Notes: generated by a model from the letters alone, not told the origin. A DNA stretch of 53,137 nucleotides from Chryseobacterium gleum (GCA_945897805.1 CAMDFX010000016.1:1-53137), one strand, 5' to 3'. Positions 17,901-27,126 are shown, numbered from the stretch's first letter. A program made the numbers and translations.

Positions 17901-18754
17901 AACAAGTTTTATCGAAAACTTCTTCACTTAAAATTTCTGCTTTCTATCGTGAGCAAAGAAATAACGTGCAGTTGATTAATGTTTTTGAAGCTTATCCTAA
18001 TACTTACAGAACGTATGGTAACCGTGATTTTGGTACTGTTAAAGGTATGACAATCGCTTACGATATGAGAAGAACAGGAAATATCCGTATGACTGCAGCT
18101 TACACATTACAGTTTGCTGAAGGTACTGGATCTGATGCAACTTCAGCGCAAGGTTTGATCAACGCTGGTTTACCAAACTTGAGAAATATCTTCCCTTATG
18201 ATTTCGATCAAAGACATGCATTTGCAATCACTTTTGATTATAGATATGGAAGTGGCGCTGACTACAATGGTCCAATGATAGGTGATTTCAAAATCTTGGA
18301 AAATACAGGTTTGAATATTGTGACAAATATTTATTCAGGTTCTCCATATTCTGCTCAACAAGCGATTACAGACGAGGCTATCGGTAGCTTAAGCTCAGGT
18401 TTGACTGGAACGTTGAATGGTTCTAGAACGCCTTGGTCTTACAGACTAGATCTTCAGTTAGACAGAACTTTTGACTTAAAACTAGGTAAAGGTGAAAACA
18501 AGAAAAAAGCAGCATTCTTGAATGTGTACATTCGTGCTACAAACTTGTTGAATCAATTCAATGTGTTGAATGTTTACCGCGCAACTGGTAACTGGAATGA
18601 TGATGGATACTTAGCAGCGTCTCAGTTTCAACAAGCTATTCAAAACCAATTAGACGAGCAATCTTTCAGAGATTATTACACAATGAAAGTTCAAAATGCT
18701 TTTAATATTAGCGCTCCAAGAACAGTTCGTTTGGGAGTTAAATTTGATTTCTAA
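14990..18754 (+). CDS. TonB-dependent receptor-like outer-membrane protein (1254 aa)
   Basis: A signal peptide covers about 1-21 (FYGFSQ). A carboxypeptidase-regulatory-like domain spans about 25-110 (LRGSVIDVKSKEPVFGCRV). The plug domain at about 130-235 has ITREDISRLPVRS, EISVRGSRSDGTYFYIDG and PANYGDVTGGIISVTTRG. The remainder is a very long beta-barrel ending TVRLGVKFDF with the terminal Phe expected for BamA-assembled barrels. At 1254 aa it is longer than ordinary siderophore receptors and close to SusC size, but no SusD is present. It is the first gene of a tight operon: the 1414-aa exported protein starts 19 bases after the stop and a PorV-family gene follows. It may be the outer-membrane channel of a three-part surface machine. 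No substrate can be named. Confidence 0.9.
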   Translation: MFRKLNLLLVCVLLTTFYGFSQSGLGTLRGSVIDVKSKEPVFGCRVVLKQNGTIKAGANTDFDGKFQINSLTPGEYDVEVRNEGEDYQPSITTGVVVSADKITFLDNVTMGKKVSELEVVNVVAYRVPLINKDGGASGATITREDISRLPVRSAAGVAGTVGGVNAQEGSGEISVRGSRSDGTYFYIDGIKVRGSSNLPKSAIEEVSVITGGVPANYGDVTGGIISVTTRGPSSKFFGSFEGVSSGFYINGKDVNGYDGKVFGLDKYGYNLMEGMISGPLWMQKDSTGKKTKPRLGFLVSANLTDELDNRPLANGGGYRIKKEVRDEILANPLRPTSTGIGTFYNTSFLTKDDFEQVKWRMNARRTVLSASGKIDVNTGPSVNLTFGGSMNYSYGKDYSYGNSLMNFSNFGNSKSLDWRVYGRFSQRFVNNQEGNSSKIKSAFYSIMVDYSKSKDENFDDKHKYNIFSYGHVGKFTTTRRPSYEFNATNQTFVHNGFQDVVVDFTPSETNAALASITTQYYNIYQGDPIGHYENLFQIQQGNALRNGDQPQSVYGIWSNIGTPYNYFGKTENDQFRVTGSGSVNIGDHSLSLGFEFEQRFDRGWTAGSTTGGGTNGPIGIWTIARQLANFHITELDLFDPTIADSGNFTQITYSRLNSGYAAANGGKFGGQKNNDNQSFFDYNLRTKLGLTGDNEDYIDIDNYDPSMFSLDMFSADELFNNGNTFVSYYGFDQTGKKVRGNTDIKSYFNDFDENNNYKRFIGAFQPIYASGYLMDKFAFNDIVFNVGVRVDVFDANQPVLKDKYLLYNAKKASEARAAFDSGTSTWAIIPESIGDDYVVYVNDVNNPTAINGFRNGDVWYNAQGVEVEDPKTLRGAAGIAPWLVDPSQKTVNSDAFEKYKPQINVMPRVAFSFPISDEASFFAHYDILTKRPTSGFRFDPIDYQFIQTRTGVINNPNLKPETTIDYELGFQQVLSKTSSLKISAFYREQRNNVQLINVFEAYPNTYRTYGNRDFGTVKGMTIAYDMRRTGNIRMTAAYTLQFAEGTGSDATSAQGLINAGLPNLRNIFPYDFDQRHAFAITFDYRYGSGADYNGPMIGDFKILENTGLNIVTNIYSGSPYSAQQAITDEAIGSLSSGLTGTLNGSRTPWSYRLDLQLDRTFDLKLGKGENKKKAAFLNVYIRATNLLNQFNVLNVYRATGNWNDDGYLAASQFQQAIQNQLDEQSFRDYYTMKVQNAFNISAPRTVRLGVKFDF

Positions 18755-18772
18755 CCATAAGAATTCGAAATT

Positions 18773-21700
18773 ATGAAAACAACAATGAAATCCATTGGAT
18801 TAGTATTATCGCTCCTGATAGGAGGGAATACTTTTGCCTACCATGAAGTGGATGGCAAAGCAAAAGAGAAAGACAAAGGAAATAACGGTGGTTTTGTTAA
18901 CAAGGCAAACTGTTCTCCTGCAACTGCAAAATTGATTTTTGAATTCAATGATGTACGAGCACAATTGAATACAAACGGTGTTTTATTCAGAGATAGAGCA
19001 AACAATGTTGCAGCCTATGAGGTTCCAAAAAGTACTTCTGGTGACAGATTAACTGCTATTTATGCAGCTGCACTATGGATGGGTGGAACAGATGTAAATG
19101 GACAATTGAAATTAGCTGCCGCAAAGTTTGGTGACGGAAACGATTTCTGGACAGGTCCTTTGACTGTAACAGCAGGAACAGGAACTATTGACTTGAAATA
19201 TCCTGTTGGAAATGAAGCTACCAGAGATTTTGGTGATGCCAACATCGACCCAACCGTTTGTTCTACTTACGATAAGTTTTTCACAATCAGAAAGGCGGAA
19301 GTAATTGCTTTCATCGCATGGTGGGAATATGAAAATGCTGAAACACCTGTGGGAGAGCCGGTACTTCCGCCAGATGCTGAAATCATGGCAAGAATCATGG
19401 CTTGGCCTGCACATGGAGATGTTTCTTTAAATCAAGATTATTATTTAGCTCCATTCTATGATAGACCAGCAGAAGTTGGTGAATTAGGAGATGGAGTATA
19501 CAATCCTATGGAACAAGGTGATTATCCATGGTACGATGACATCTTAGGTAGAGATGATATAGAATGTGGAAGTGATAGAAGAATTTCTTTGTTTGGTGAT
19601 GAAACGCACTGGTGGATTTTCAATGACAAAGGAAACATCCACACTGAATCTACAGGTGATCCAATTGGTATGGAAATCAGAGCGCAAGCTTTTGCTTTTA
19701 CAACCAACGATGAAGTCAATAAAATGACTTTCTACAACTATGAAATGATCAATAGAGGTACCCAAACTTTGTATGATACCTACTTTGCTCAATATGTAGA
19801 TGCCGATTTAGGTGGTTACAATGATGATTATGTTGGTTGCGATGTATCTAGAGGCTTAGGATATGCATATAATGGTGATAATCTTGACCAAGTAGTTGAT
19901 GGTAAACCAGGATATGGAGTTAATCCTCCTGCAATTGGAGTTGACTTCTTTGAAGGTCCTTACCAAGATGCTGACGGAATTGATAACTACGGACCACATT
20001 CAGATACAATCAATGGTGTTGTTACACCTGCAGTGATGAATGTGCAAGATGCAATCAATGGTAAAGGTATTGTTTACAAAGGTTTAGGGATTGGTTATCA
20101 AGATGGAATAATTGACAATGAGCGTTATGGAATGAAACGTTTTACTTACTATACAAGTACTGCTGCTGCAACGCAATCAGATCCAACAACTGCTGCTCAG
20201 TATTACAACTACATGAGCGGTAAATGGAGATTTGGTGATGACATTAATTTTGGTGGTACAGGTTTTGATCCATCTCCTGGCGTTATTGCTGGTTTGCATG
20301 CAGATTATGTTTTCCCTTCAGATTCAGATCCATTGTATTGGAGCACTGCTGGAACAGCAACTTCATTCCCATGGGCTGAAAATAATTATGATGGAAATGG
20401 AACAAGTACACCTCCAGGTGACCGTCGTTTCGTTCAAGCAGCTGGACCTTTTACTTTGAAGCCTGGTGCGATTAACAACATTACAGTTGGTATCGTTTAT
20501 GCAAGAAGTACTGACGGAGATTTATTTGCTTCTGTAAGAGCTTTGAGAAGAGCAGATACAAAAGCGCAAGCTTTGTTTGACAACTGTTTTGAGATATTAG
20601 ATCCACCAAATGCGCCAGTATTGAGAATTCAAGAATTGGAGAATGAGTTGGTTTTGATGATTGAAAATCCAATACAATCAAATAACAAAAATGAACTTTA
20701 TTCAAAAGAAGATAAAATCAACATCATTGATCCAGGAGATGGAACAATTTATGATAAATTTTACAGATTTGAAGGATACCAAATTTACCAAATGAAAGAT
20801 GCGACAGCTTCTGTTTCTGACATCGAAGATATAGACAAAGCGCGTTTAGTTGCTCAATGTGACCTTGTAAATACCGTAGGAAGAATCATTAACTTCGAAT
20901 TTGATGAAGAATTAGGTTTATCTGTTCCAAATGAAAAAGTGAATGGAGAAAACAAAGGTATTCGTCACACGTTTTTAATGAATGAAGATCAATTTGCACA
21001 AGGTGTAAGAACGCTTGTAAATCACAAGAAATATTACTACATCGCTGTTGCTTATGCTTTCAATGAATTTAAGAAATATAATCCAGATGACGGAACACAA
21101 TTAGATGGTCAAAAAATTCCTTATATTGCTTCTCGTATCAATGCTGACGGTTCTGCAATTACCGGAACGGAGGGAATACCTCACAATCCAGCACCAGAAT
21201 TAGGAGGTACATTCCAAAATATTAATTATGGATCTACTCCGCAAATTACAAGATTAGATGGAACTGGAAATGGAAATAGAGCGTTAGAATTTACATCAAG
21301 TTCTTTGACTTCAATATTGACAGAAGGATATGTTACAAATCCTACTTATGATTACGGTGCTGGTCCCTTGAATGTAAAAGTGGTTGATCCATTGAATTTA
21401 GTAGGAGGATATTTTGAATGTAAGTTCAGAAAATACACTAATGCTGGTACGTCTGAGTTTATAAATTATAGAGGAACGGATTCAGCTTCATGGGTGATAT
21501 ACCGTTATGATTCTGAAAACAAAACTACTCTTTTGGATTCAGCTGTTTCAGAAAGAACAATTGCTAACAAAAATGAGCAAATCATTGCCAAGTGGGGTAT
21601 TTCAGTTGAGATTGAACAAAATCAATATTTCTCTGGAAGCAGCATTAGTAGTCCTCAACCTCCACAATCGTTAGAGTATGATAGATATACAACTCCTATC

Positions 21701-23017
21701 GAGTCTTCTATTTTCTTTAAAGATTCATCAAAAAGATGGTTGTCTTTTGTAAGTGATAATGACGCTTATTATCCGACAAACTGGATTTTATCTGGTATTT
21801 ACACGGCAATTGGTGCCGATACAGTCACGGCAGATATTAAGTATTTCAGTCCATATTTGTACAATGACGAGCTCGGAAAAGATCCAACTCAGAGTTATGA
21901 GAAAATCTTGAATGGTGGAATTGCACCACATAGGTTAGTCGGTTACAAAGCTGAGTTCAGTCCTTTGGCTTATCCGACAGGAACGGGAGCTTTGAATTCT
22001 GGAACAATTTCTACGATTAGAACTAGAAGTAGTATATCAAGAATTCCTAGTGTTAATATTGTATTGACTCCTGACAAGTCAAAATGGACAAGATGTGCTG
22101 TTATTGAACTTGGTGCTGACCCTGCATTAAATACAGGTCAGGCTAAACCAGGAACTTTGAGAAATAGTCCAAGTAAAGATTTAGATGGAAATGACATTGC
22201 GGGAAGTACAGGTATGAGCTGGTTTCCAGGTTATGCTGTAGATATGGAAACAGGAATGCGTTTGCACATGGCTTTTGGAGAAAATTCTTTCTTAGGAAGT
22301 GATAATGGAAATGACATGATTTGGAATCCATCTTCTAGAATGGTTGATAACTCTGGTCGTCCTGTAATGGGTGGTCAACATCCGATTTATGTTTATGGAT
22401 ATAATATAAATGGAGATGGTTGTCCTTACTATGACAAAGTAAATAATTGGGTTTACGATAGAATGGCTGAAGCTACTGCAGCTTCGTACAAATCTGCATT
22501 CATGAGTCTTGTTTGGGTTGCTAATCCATTATTGACAGCTGGTCAAACTAATTTGGCAACAGAAGTAACTTTAAGAGTTCGTGTTAACAAAGAGTACAAC
22601 GATTTCGTTGCCACAGGTCTAAATGGCGGCAAACCAATGTACTCTTGGAAAATGGATGATATCAGAACTGTAACAGGAAGTCAAGATCAATTAGCGGAAG
22701 CGTTGAATTTGATTAACGTCGTACCAAATCCTTACTATGCATTCTCATCTTACGAGACCACAAGAATAGATGTTAGAGTTAAGATCACAAACTTGCCTGA
22801 TCAGTGTATTGTCAAAATTTACAATATCAGTGGTAAGTTGATTCGAACATTCAAAAAAGATAACCCTGTTACTTCTCTTGAGTGGGATTTAAAAAATAAC
22901 AAGGGCATTCCTATTGCCAGTGGTGTTTACCTAATTCATGTAGAAGTGGAAGGAGTAGGTGAGAAAATTGTCAAATTCTTCGGTGGAATTCGTCAACCTG
23001 ACCTTGAAAACATTTAA
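18773..23017 (+). CDS. Large exported protein (1414 aa) with unusual T9SS-like C-terminus
   Basis: No enzyme family recognised. A signal peptide covers about 1-22 (LSLLIGGNTFAYHEV). The body is rich in Asp, Gly and Tyr, with long beta-rich blocks and many DG/DN turns (e.g. EQGDYPWYDDILGRDD, DGNGTSTPPGDRR), which suggests Ca-binding surface domains. The last 100 residues resemble a T9SS/FlgD-like sorting domain: VVPNPYYAFSSYE, KIYNISGKLIRTF, IASGVYLIHVEVEG. It does not stop there as usual but continues with IVKFFGGIRQPDLENI. It sits between a TonB-receptor-like gene (19-base gap) and a PorV-family gene (27-base gap), both on the same strand. I infer a surface protein handled by those partners. 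Confidence 0.8.
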   Translation: MKTTMKSIGLVLSLLIGGNTFAYHEVDGKAKEKDKGNNGGFVNKANCSPATAKLIFEFNDVRAQLNTNGVLFRDRANNVAAYEVPKSTSGDRLTAIYAAALWMGGTDVNGQLKLAAAKFGDGNDFWTGPLTVTAGTGTIDLKYPVGNEATRDFGDANIDPTVCSTYDKFFTIRKAEVIAFIAWWEYENAETPVGEPVLPPDAEIMARIMAWPAHGDVSLNQDYYLAPFYDRPAEVGELGDGVYNPMEQGDYPWYDDILGRDDIECGSDRRISLFGDETHWWIFNDKGNIHTESTGDPIGMEIRAQAFAFTTNDEVNKMTFYNYEMINRGTQTLYDTYFAQYVDADLGGYNDDYVGCDVSRGLGYAYNGDNLDQVVDGKPGYGVNPPAIGVDFFEGPYQDADGIDNYGPHSDTINGVVTPAVMNVQDAINGKGIVYKGLGIGYQDGIIDNERYGMKRFTYYTSTAAATQSDPTTAAQYYNYMSGKWRFGDDINFGGTGFDPSPGVIAGLHADYVFPSDSDPLYWSTAGTATSFPWAENNYDGNGTSTPPGDRRFVQAAGPFTLKPGAINNITVGIVYARSTDGDLFASVRALRRADTKAQALFDNCFEILDPPNAPVLRIQELENELVLMIENPIQSNNKNELYSKEDKINIIDPGDGTIYDKFYRFEGYQIYQMKDATASVSDIEDIDKARLVAQCDLVNTVGRIINFEFDEELGLSVPNEKVNGENKGIRHTFLMNEDQFAQGVRTLVNHKKYYYIAVAYAFNEFKKYNPDDGTQLDGQKIPYIASRINADGSAITGTEGIPHNPAPELGGTFQNINYGSTPQITRLDGTGNGNRALEFTSSSLTSILTEGYVTNPTYDYGAGPLNVKVVDPLNLVGGYFECKFRKYTNAGTSEFINYRGTDSASWVIYRYDSENKTTLLDSAVSERTIANKNEQIIAKWGISVEIEQNQYFSGSSISSPQPPQSLEYDRYTTPIESSIFFKDSSKRWLSFVSDNDAYYPTNWILSGIYTAIGADTVTADIKYFSPYLYNDELGKDPTQSYEKILNGGIAPHRLVGYKAEFSPLAYPTGTGALNSGTISTIRTRSSISRIPSVNIVLTPDKSKWTRCAVIELGADPALNTGQAKPGTLRNSPSKDLDGNDIAGSTGMSWFPGYAVDMETGMRLHMAFGENSFLGSDNGNDMIWNPSSRMVDNSGRPVMGGQHPIYVYGYNINGDGCPYYDKVNNWVYDRMAEATAASYKSAFMSLVWVANPLLTAGQTNLATEVTLRVRVNKEYNDFVATGLNGGKPMYSWKMDDIRTVTGSQDQLAEALNLINVVPNPYYAFSSYETTRIDVRVKITNLPDQCIVKIYNISGKLIRTFKKDNPVTSLEWDLKNNKGIPIASGVYLIHVEVEGVGEKIVKFFGGIRQPDLENI

Positions 23018-23044
23018 TCTTATTCATTTCAATAGTATAGAAGA

Positions 23045-24112
23045 ATGAAAAATTTTAAGAATATTTTAAGAAACACAGCATTCATTGGAGCAGCAGTTTT
23101 AACCTGCTCCAGTGTATTCGCTGGGAATGAAGATCGTGTTGGTTCTGCTGGTGCGTCTCAATTATTGGTAAATCCTTGGGCACGTAGCACTGGGTCTGCA
23201 GATGCTGGAATAGCAAATGTAAATGGTATCGAGGGTACTTTTACAAATATCGCTGGATTGGCTTTTACGGATAAGACTCAATTAAAATTCAATTATACTA
23301 ACTGGTTAGGAAATTCAGGAATTCGTTTTTCTTCTGCTGGTTTTGCTCAAAGATTGTCTGAGTCTAGCGTAATTGCAGTTAGTATTCAAGCAATGAGTTT
23401 TGGAGATATTGATATCACTACTGTTGAATTACCTGAAGGTGGAATTGGAGTTTTTACTCCTCGTGTGAATGTATTCAATGTTGGGTATGCTAAGTCTTTC
23501 ACAAAATCAATTTCTGGAGGTATTAACTTCAAAGTAATCTCTGAAAGTATTGCAAACTTAAAAGCAAACGGAATGGCAATAGATGCTGGCATTCGTTATG
23601 TAACAGGTGAGCAAGATCAGATTAAGTTTGGAATCACATTGAAAAATGTTGGACCTACAATGACATATAAAGGAGATGGTTTGTCAACGCAAATTAACTA
23701 CGTTTCTACAGGCGGTAAAGCTACTTTAGAACAACGTTCGCAAGCGTTTGAAATGCCTTCTTTGTTAGCGATTGGTGGATCATATGATTTTATCTTTAAC
23801 GAAAAAAGTAAATTGACTACAATGCTTGGTTTCACTGCGAATTCATTTGCAAATGATCAGTACCGCTTAGGTTTAGATTATGCAATGACGACTGGTAAAG
23901 CTGCATTCAATGTGAGGGCTGGATATGTTTATGAAAAAAATATTTTCAGCATGGAAAACAGAACAAATGCCTTAACTGGACCAACAGCTGGTTTCTCAGT
24001 AGATGCAATAGTTGGAAAAAATAGATCAGCGCTTGGTGTAGAATATGCCATGAGAATTGCTGGACCTTTCGGAGTAATTCACACACTTGGTGTAGCGATT
24101 AGTTTGAAATAA
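23045..24112 (+). CDS. PorV/PorQ-family outer-membrane protein
   Basis: 355 aa. A signal peptide covers about 1-26 (LTCSSVFAGNED). The N-terminal block GSAGASQLLVNPWARSTGSADAG followed by GIEGTFTNIAGLAF is the hallmark of the PorV/PorQ family of FadL-like 14-strand barrels. The rest alternates short amphipathic strands and ends HTLGVAISLK. PorV collects T9SS clients at the SprA translocon and hands them to the PorU sortase complex. This copy is not next to porU, as the housekeeping porV often is, but is co-transcribed with a large exported protein, so it is probably a dedicated paralogue. It is the last gene of the operon, with a strong terminator 27 bases downstream. Confidence 0.85.
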   Translation: MKNFKNILRNTAFIGAAVLTCSSVFAGNEDRVGSAGASQLLVNPWARSTGSADAGIANVNGIEGTFTNIAGLAFTDKTQLKFNYTNWLGNSGIRFSSAGFAQRLSESSVIAVSIQAMSFGDIDITTVELPEGGIGVFTPRVNVFNVGYAKSFTKSISGGINFKVISESIANLKANGMAIDAGIRYVTGEQDQIKFGITLKNVGPTMTYKGDGLSTQINYVSTGGKATLEQRSQAFEMPSLLAIGGSYDFIFNEKSKLTTMLGFTANSFANDQYRLGLDYAMTTGKAAFNVRAGYVYEKNIFSMENRTNALTGPTAGFSVDAIVGKNRSALGVEYAMRIAGPFGVIHTLGVAISLK

Positions 24113-24138
24113 TAAAATATTTATATATTTTTGTAATA

Positions 24139-24171
24139 ACAAGAGAGTCCAAAAGGCTCTCTTGTTTTTTT
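24139..24171 (+). terminator. Rho-independent terminator of the receptor/PorV operon
   Basis: Perfect 9-bp stem (24139-24147 with 24157-24165, arms ACAAGAGAG and complement) followed by seven T. It ends the 14990-24112 operon and insulates greA. Confidence 0.92.
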
Positions 24172-24189
24172 GTTATAAACTCACAGGAT

Positions 24190-24663
24190 ATGTCACAGAT
24201 TACTTATTATACAGAAGAGGGATTAAAAAAACTGAAAGACGAATTGCATCATATGAAAACAGTTTTGCGTCCATCAATCTCCGATCAAATTGGAGAAGCA
24301 CGCGATAAAGGCGATTTATCTGAGAACGCAGAGTATGATGCTGCAAAGGAAGCACAAGGTTTGTTGGAAATGAAAATCTCTAAGATGGAAGGGATTATTG
24401 GAAATGCCAGAGTCATCGATGAAACGAATATTGATAATTCTAAAGTTTTCATTCTGTCGCGTGTAAAAATTAAAAATGTTGACAACGGAATGGAATTAGA
24501 ATATACTTTGGTCGCAGAAAATGAAGCTGATTTAAAGGTGAAAAAAATCTCCATCGATTCTCCTTTCGGAAAAGGACTTTTAGGTAAGAAAGTAGGTGAA
24601 ATTGCTGAAATCATTACGCCAAATGGAACAATGAAATTTGAAGTAATCGAAATTAATAGATAA
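24190..24663 (+). CDS. greA: Transcription elongation factor GreA
   Basis: 157 aa, the normal GreA length. The N-terminal coiled coil (about 1-75) carries the acidic tip block GEARDKGDLSENAEYDAAKE (36-55), whose acidic residues stimulate RNA cleavage in the polymerase secondary channel. The C-terminal FKBP-like domain has SPFGKGLLGKKVGE and ends FEVIEINR. It rescues backtracked RNA polymerase. The stop TAA shares its last base with the start of the HIT gene (TAATG), so the two are translationally coupled. Confidence 0.97.
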   Translation: MSQITYYTEEGLKKLKDELHHMKTVLRPSISDQIGEARDKGDLSENAEYDAAKEAQGLLEMKISKMEGIIGNARVIDETNIDNSKVFILSRVKIKNVDNGMELEYTLVAENEADLKVKKISIDSPFGKGLLGKKVGEIAEIITPNGTMKFEVIEINR

Positions 24664-25052
24664 TGGCAACCATTTTTTCTAAAATAATTTCTGGTGAAAT
24701 TCCGTGTTATAAAGTGGCAGAAAATGAAGATTTCTTGGCTTTTTTAGATATTCAACCTTTGAGAAAAGGACATGTTTTGGTTGTTCCTAAAACAGAAGTT
24801 GATTATATATTTGACATGGAAGATGATCATTTAGGAAAAATGATGGCTTTTTCAAAAGTAGTTGCTCATAAAATTAAGGCAGTTTTTCCTTGCAGAAAAG
24901 TGGGGGTAACTGTTATTGGTCTCGAAGTGCCTCACGCACATATTCATTTGATTCCAATTAACGGAATTCAAGACATGAATTTCTCACAAGAAAAACTTGT
25001 ATTGGACGCTAAAGAGTTAAAAGAAATAGCGTTTGCCATCGAACAAGCCTAA
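24663..25052 (+). CDS. HIT-family nucleotide hydrolase
   Basis: 129 aa. The histidine-triad motif HAHIHLIPI places catalytic histidines at 91, 93 and 95. The N-terminus TIFSKIISGEIPCYKVAEN and the block GHVLVVPK are typical of Hint-type proteins, which hydrolyse purine nucleotide phosphoramidates and related adducts. Length matches small bacterial HIT proteins. The start overlaps the greA stop by one base, so they form one transcript. The physiological substrate is not known. Confidence 0.94.
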   Translation: MATIFSKIISGEIPCYKVAENEDFLAFLDIQPLRKGHVLVVPKTEVDYIFDMEDDHLGKMMAFSKVVAHKIKAVFPCRKVGVTVIGLEVPHAHIHLIPINGIQDMNFSQEKLVLDAKELKEIAFAIEQA

Positions 25053-25108
25053 AGTAATAGCTGAATTAGTCAATACATTTACTACTTTTATAAGTATAAA
25101 TTTTTGAA

Positions 25109-27046
25109 ATGAAAATTTTTAAAATTGTTTCACTTTTATTGGTTTTGTCACTTTTATCTTGTGATTATTTTGACGATTCAAGTAGTGATGAAGGAAAAAA
25201 GATTGTAACTAATCAGCAAATCAGAGAATCACATAGTTATTCAAACATCAGTGAAATTTATACCAAACACTTGCATTTGGATATGGAAGTGGATTTCGAC
25301 AACAATTCAATCTACGGGGTGGCGAGGCACACGATGATAAACAAGGGTTCTGATACCGCTGTTTTCGACATTAAAGGATTGGAAATTCAAAAAGTCACAC
25401 TGGGGGAGAAAGACCATGAAGTGAATACCAACTTTGTGATTGGAATTGAAGACACCATTTTAGGCGCGCCATTGAGCGTGAAAATTGACAAAAAATCAAC
25501 ACTTATAAATATCTATTATAAAACAACAGATCGATCTGAAGCGCTAGATTGGTTGAAACCTGAAATGACCAAAGGAAAGAAATTTCCATACCTGTATACG
25601 CAAGGACAAGCAATTTTAACTAGAACGTGGGTGCCATCACAAGATAGGCCATCCAATCGGATTACTTATTCTGCTGACGTCAAAGTACCCGAAGGCATGA
25701 TGGCATTGATGAGTGCGAAAAATCCGACTAGGAAAACCAAAGACGGGTTGTATCATTTTGAAATGAATCAACCTATTCCAGTTTATTTGATTGCGTTGGC
25801 TGTTGGAAATCTTGAATATCGAAAAATTGGCAAAAACTGTGGCGTTTATTCTGAACCAGAAATGATTCGACAAGTAGCTTGGGAATTCAAAGACTTGCGC
25901 AAAATGATTGTGGCTGCCGAAGGAATCTATGGCAAATATCAATGGGAACAATATGATGTGATTGTTTTACCTTATTCTTTTCCGTTTGGTGGAATGGAAA
26001 ATCCACGCTTGACTTTCGCTAATCCAACTTTATTGGCTGGTGATCGTAGCTTGATTTCGGTGATTGCCCATGAATTAGCCCATTCTTGGTCAGGAAACCT
26101 TGTTACAAATGCCACTTGGGACGATTTTTGGCTCAATGAAGGTTTTACTGTCTATTTTGAAAATCGCATCATGGAGTCGCTCTATGGCAAAGATATTGCG
26201 GACATTTTGGCGTTAATTGAATTTCAAGAACTGAAAACTGAAGTAAAAGAAATCAGTGATGGCGATCATCCTGAGGATACTTACTTGAAATTGTCATTGG
26301 ACGGCAGAAATCCTGATGATGGAATGACTTCTGTTGCTTATGTGAAAGGCGCTTTTTTCCTCAAAACATTGGAAGAAAAAGTGGGAAGAGAGAAGTTTGA
26401 CGTTTTTGTGAAAGGATATTTCAAGAAGTTTCAATTTCAAACATTAACAACTGAAATTTTTGAAAAGTATTTAGAAGATAATTTATTGAAGCCATATAAA
26501 ATCAAGTTCAATACCAAAGCTTGGTTATATGGAAAAGGGATTCCGAAAAATTGTATAAAAATCGTTTCTCCGAGATTCATTGCGATGCAGAAAATGGCGG
26601 ATGATTTTAGTGCAGGAAAAGATATTTTTAAAATCAAAGTTAAAAAGCGTCGCCGGAAAATTGATTTGAAACGTGATATGTATGTTACGCAAGAATGGCT
26701 TGCCTTTAATCGCCGCTTGCCAAGAAATATTTCTATCGATAAGTTGAAATTATTGGATAAAAAGTTAGATTTTAAAGGCTGGGGAAATGCAGAAATTGCT
26801 ACTGAATGGTACGTCCTGGGTGTCGATGCAGATTACAAAGACATTCGACCAAATATGGAGAAATTTCTTAAAAAGGTTGGAAGACGCAAATTTTTGTTGC
26901 CGATTTATAAAACATTGGCAAAACGACCTGCAGATTTGCAATGGGCCAAATATGTATATTCAGAAGCGAGAACGAATTATCATGCGGTTTCTCAAAACAC
27001 AATTGATGAAATATTAGAATTTAAGGCTGTCTCTGGTAAAGATTGA
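25109..27046 (+). CDS. M1-family aminopeptidase, lipoprotein
   Basis: 645 aa. The lipobox LLSC (C18) after a hydrophobic stretch predicts a lipoprotein signal followed by an Asp/Ser-rich linker. The M1 exopeptidase motif GGMEN is at 294-298; the zinc motif HELAH is H321, E322, H325, with the third ligand E344 in WLNEGF. A C-terminal leukotriene-A4-hydrolase-like helical domain occupies about 520-645. It removes N-terminal residues from peptides, probably in the periplasm or at the outer membrane. It fits functionally with the exported proteases and POT transporters in the window, an inference. It is separated from the HIT gene by 56 bases. Confidence 0.93.
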   Translation: MKIFKIVSLLLVLSLLSCDYFDDSSSDEGKKIVTNQQIRESHSYSNISEIYTKHLHLDMEVDFDNNSIYGVARHTMINKGSDTAVFDIKGLEIQKVTLGEKDHEVNTNFVIGIEDTILGAPLSVKIDKKSTLINIYYKTTDRSEALDWLKPEMTKGKKFPYLYTQGQAILTRTWVPSQDRPSNRITYSADVKVPEGMMALMSAKNPTRKTKDGLYHFEMNQPIPVYLIALAVGNLEYRKIGKNCGVYSEPEMIRQVAWEFKDLRKMIVAAEGIYGKYQWEQYDVIVLPYSFPFGGMENPRLTFANPTLLAGDRSLISVIAHELAHSWSGNLVTNATWDDFWLNEGFTVYFENRIMESLYGKDIADILALIEFQELKTEVKEISDGDHPEDTYLKLSLDGRNPDDGMTSVAYVKGAFFLKTLEEKVGREKFDVFVKGYFKKFQFQTLTTEIFEKYLEDNLLKPYKIKFNTKAWLYGKGIPKNCIKIVSPRFIAMQKMADDFSAGKDIFKIKVKKRRRKIDLKRDMYVTQEWLAFNRRLPRNISIDKLKLLDKKLDFKGWGNAEIATEWYVLGVDADYKDIRPNMEKFLKKVGRRKFLLPIYKTLAKRPADLQWAKYVYSEARTNYHAVSQNTIDEILEFKAVSGKD

Positions 27047-27074
27047 CAAAAGCTAAACTTTTGAATAATTTAAA

Positions 27075-27108
27075 TTGTTAGCCTTTTGTATTTTATTCTT
27101 TAAATTTG
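27075..27108 (+). promoter_or_regulatory. Probable promoter of ispH
   Basis: TTG at 27075-27077 and TAAATTTG at 27101-27108 (exact TAnnTTTG), separated by 23 bases, end 18 bases before the ispH ATG. The spacing is at the upper end of the usual range. Confidence 0.5.
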
Positions 27109-27126
27109 TAATTCAAAAATCTTTTC

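Noticed and set aside
27049-27090. Possible terminator between the M1 peptidase and ispH
   Set aside because: The complementary arms (AAAAGCTAA and TTAGCCTTTT) contain a bulge and a loop of about 20 bases, so the stem is weak.
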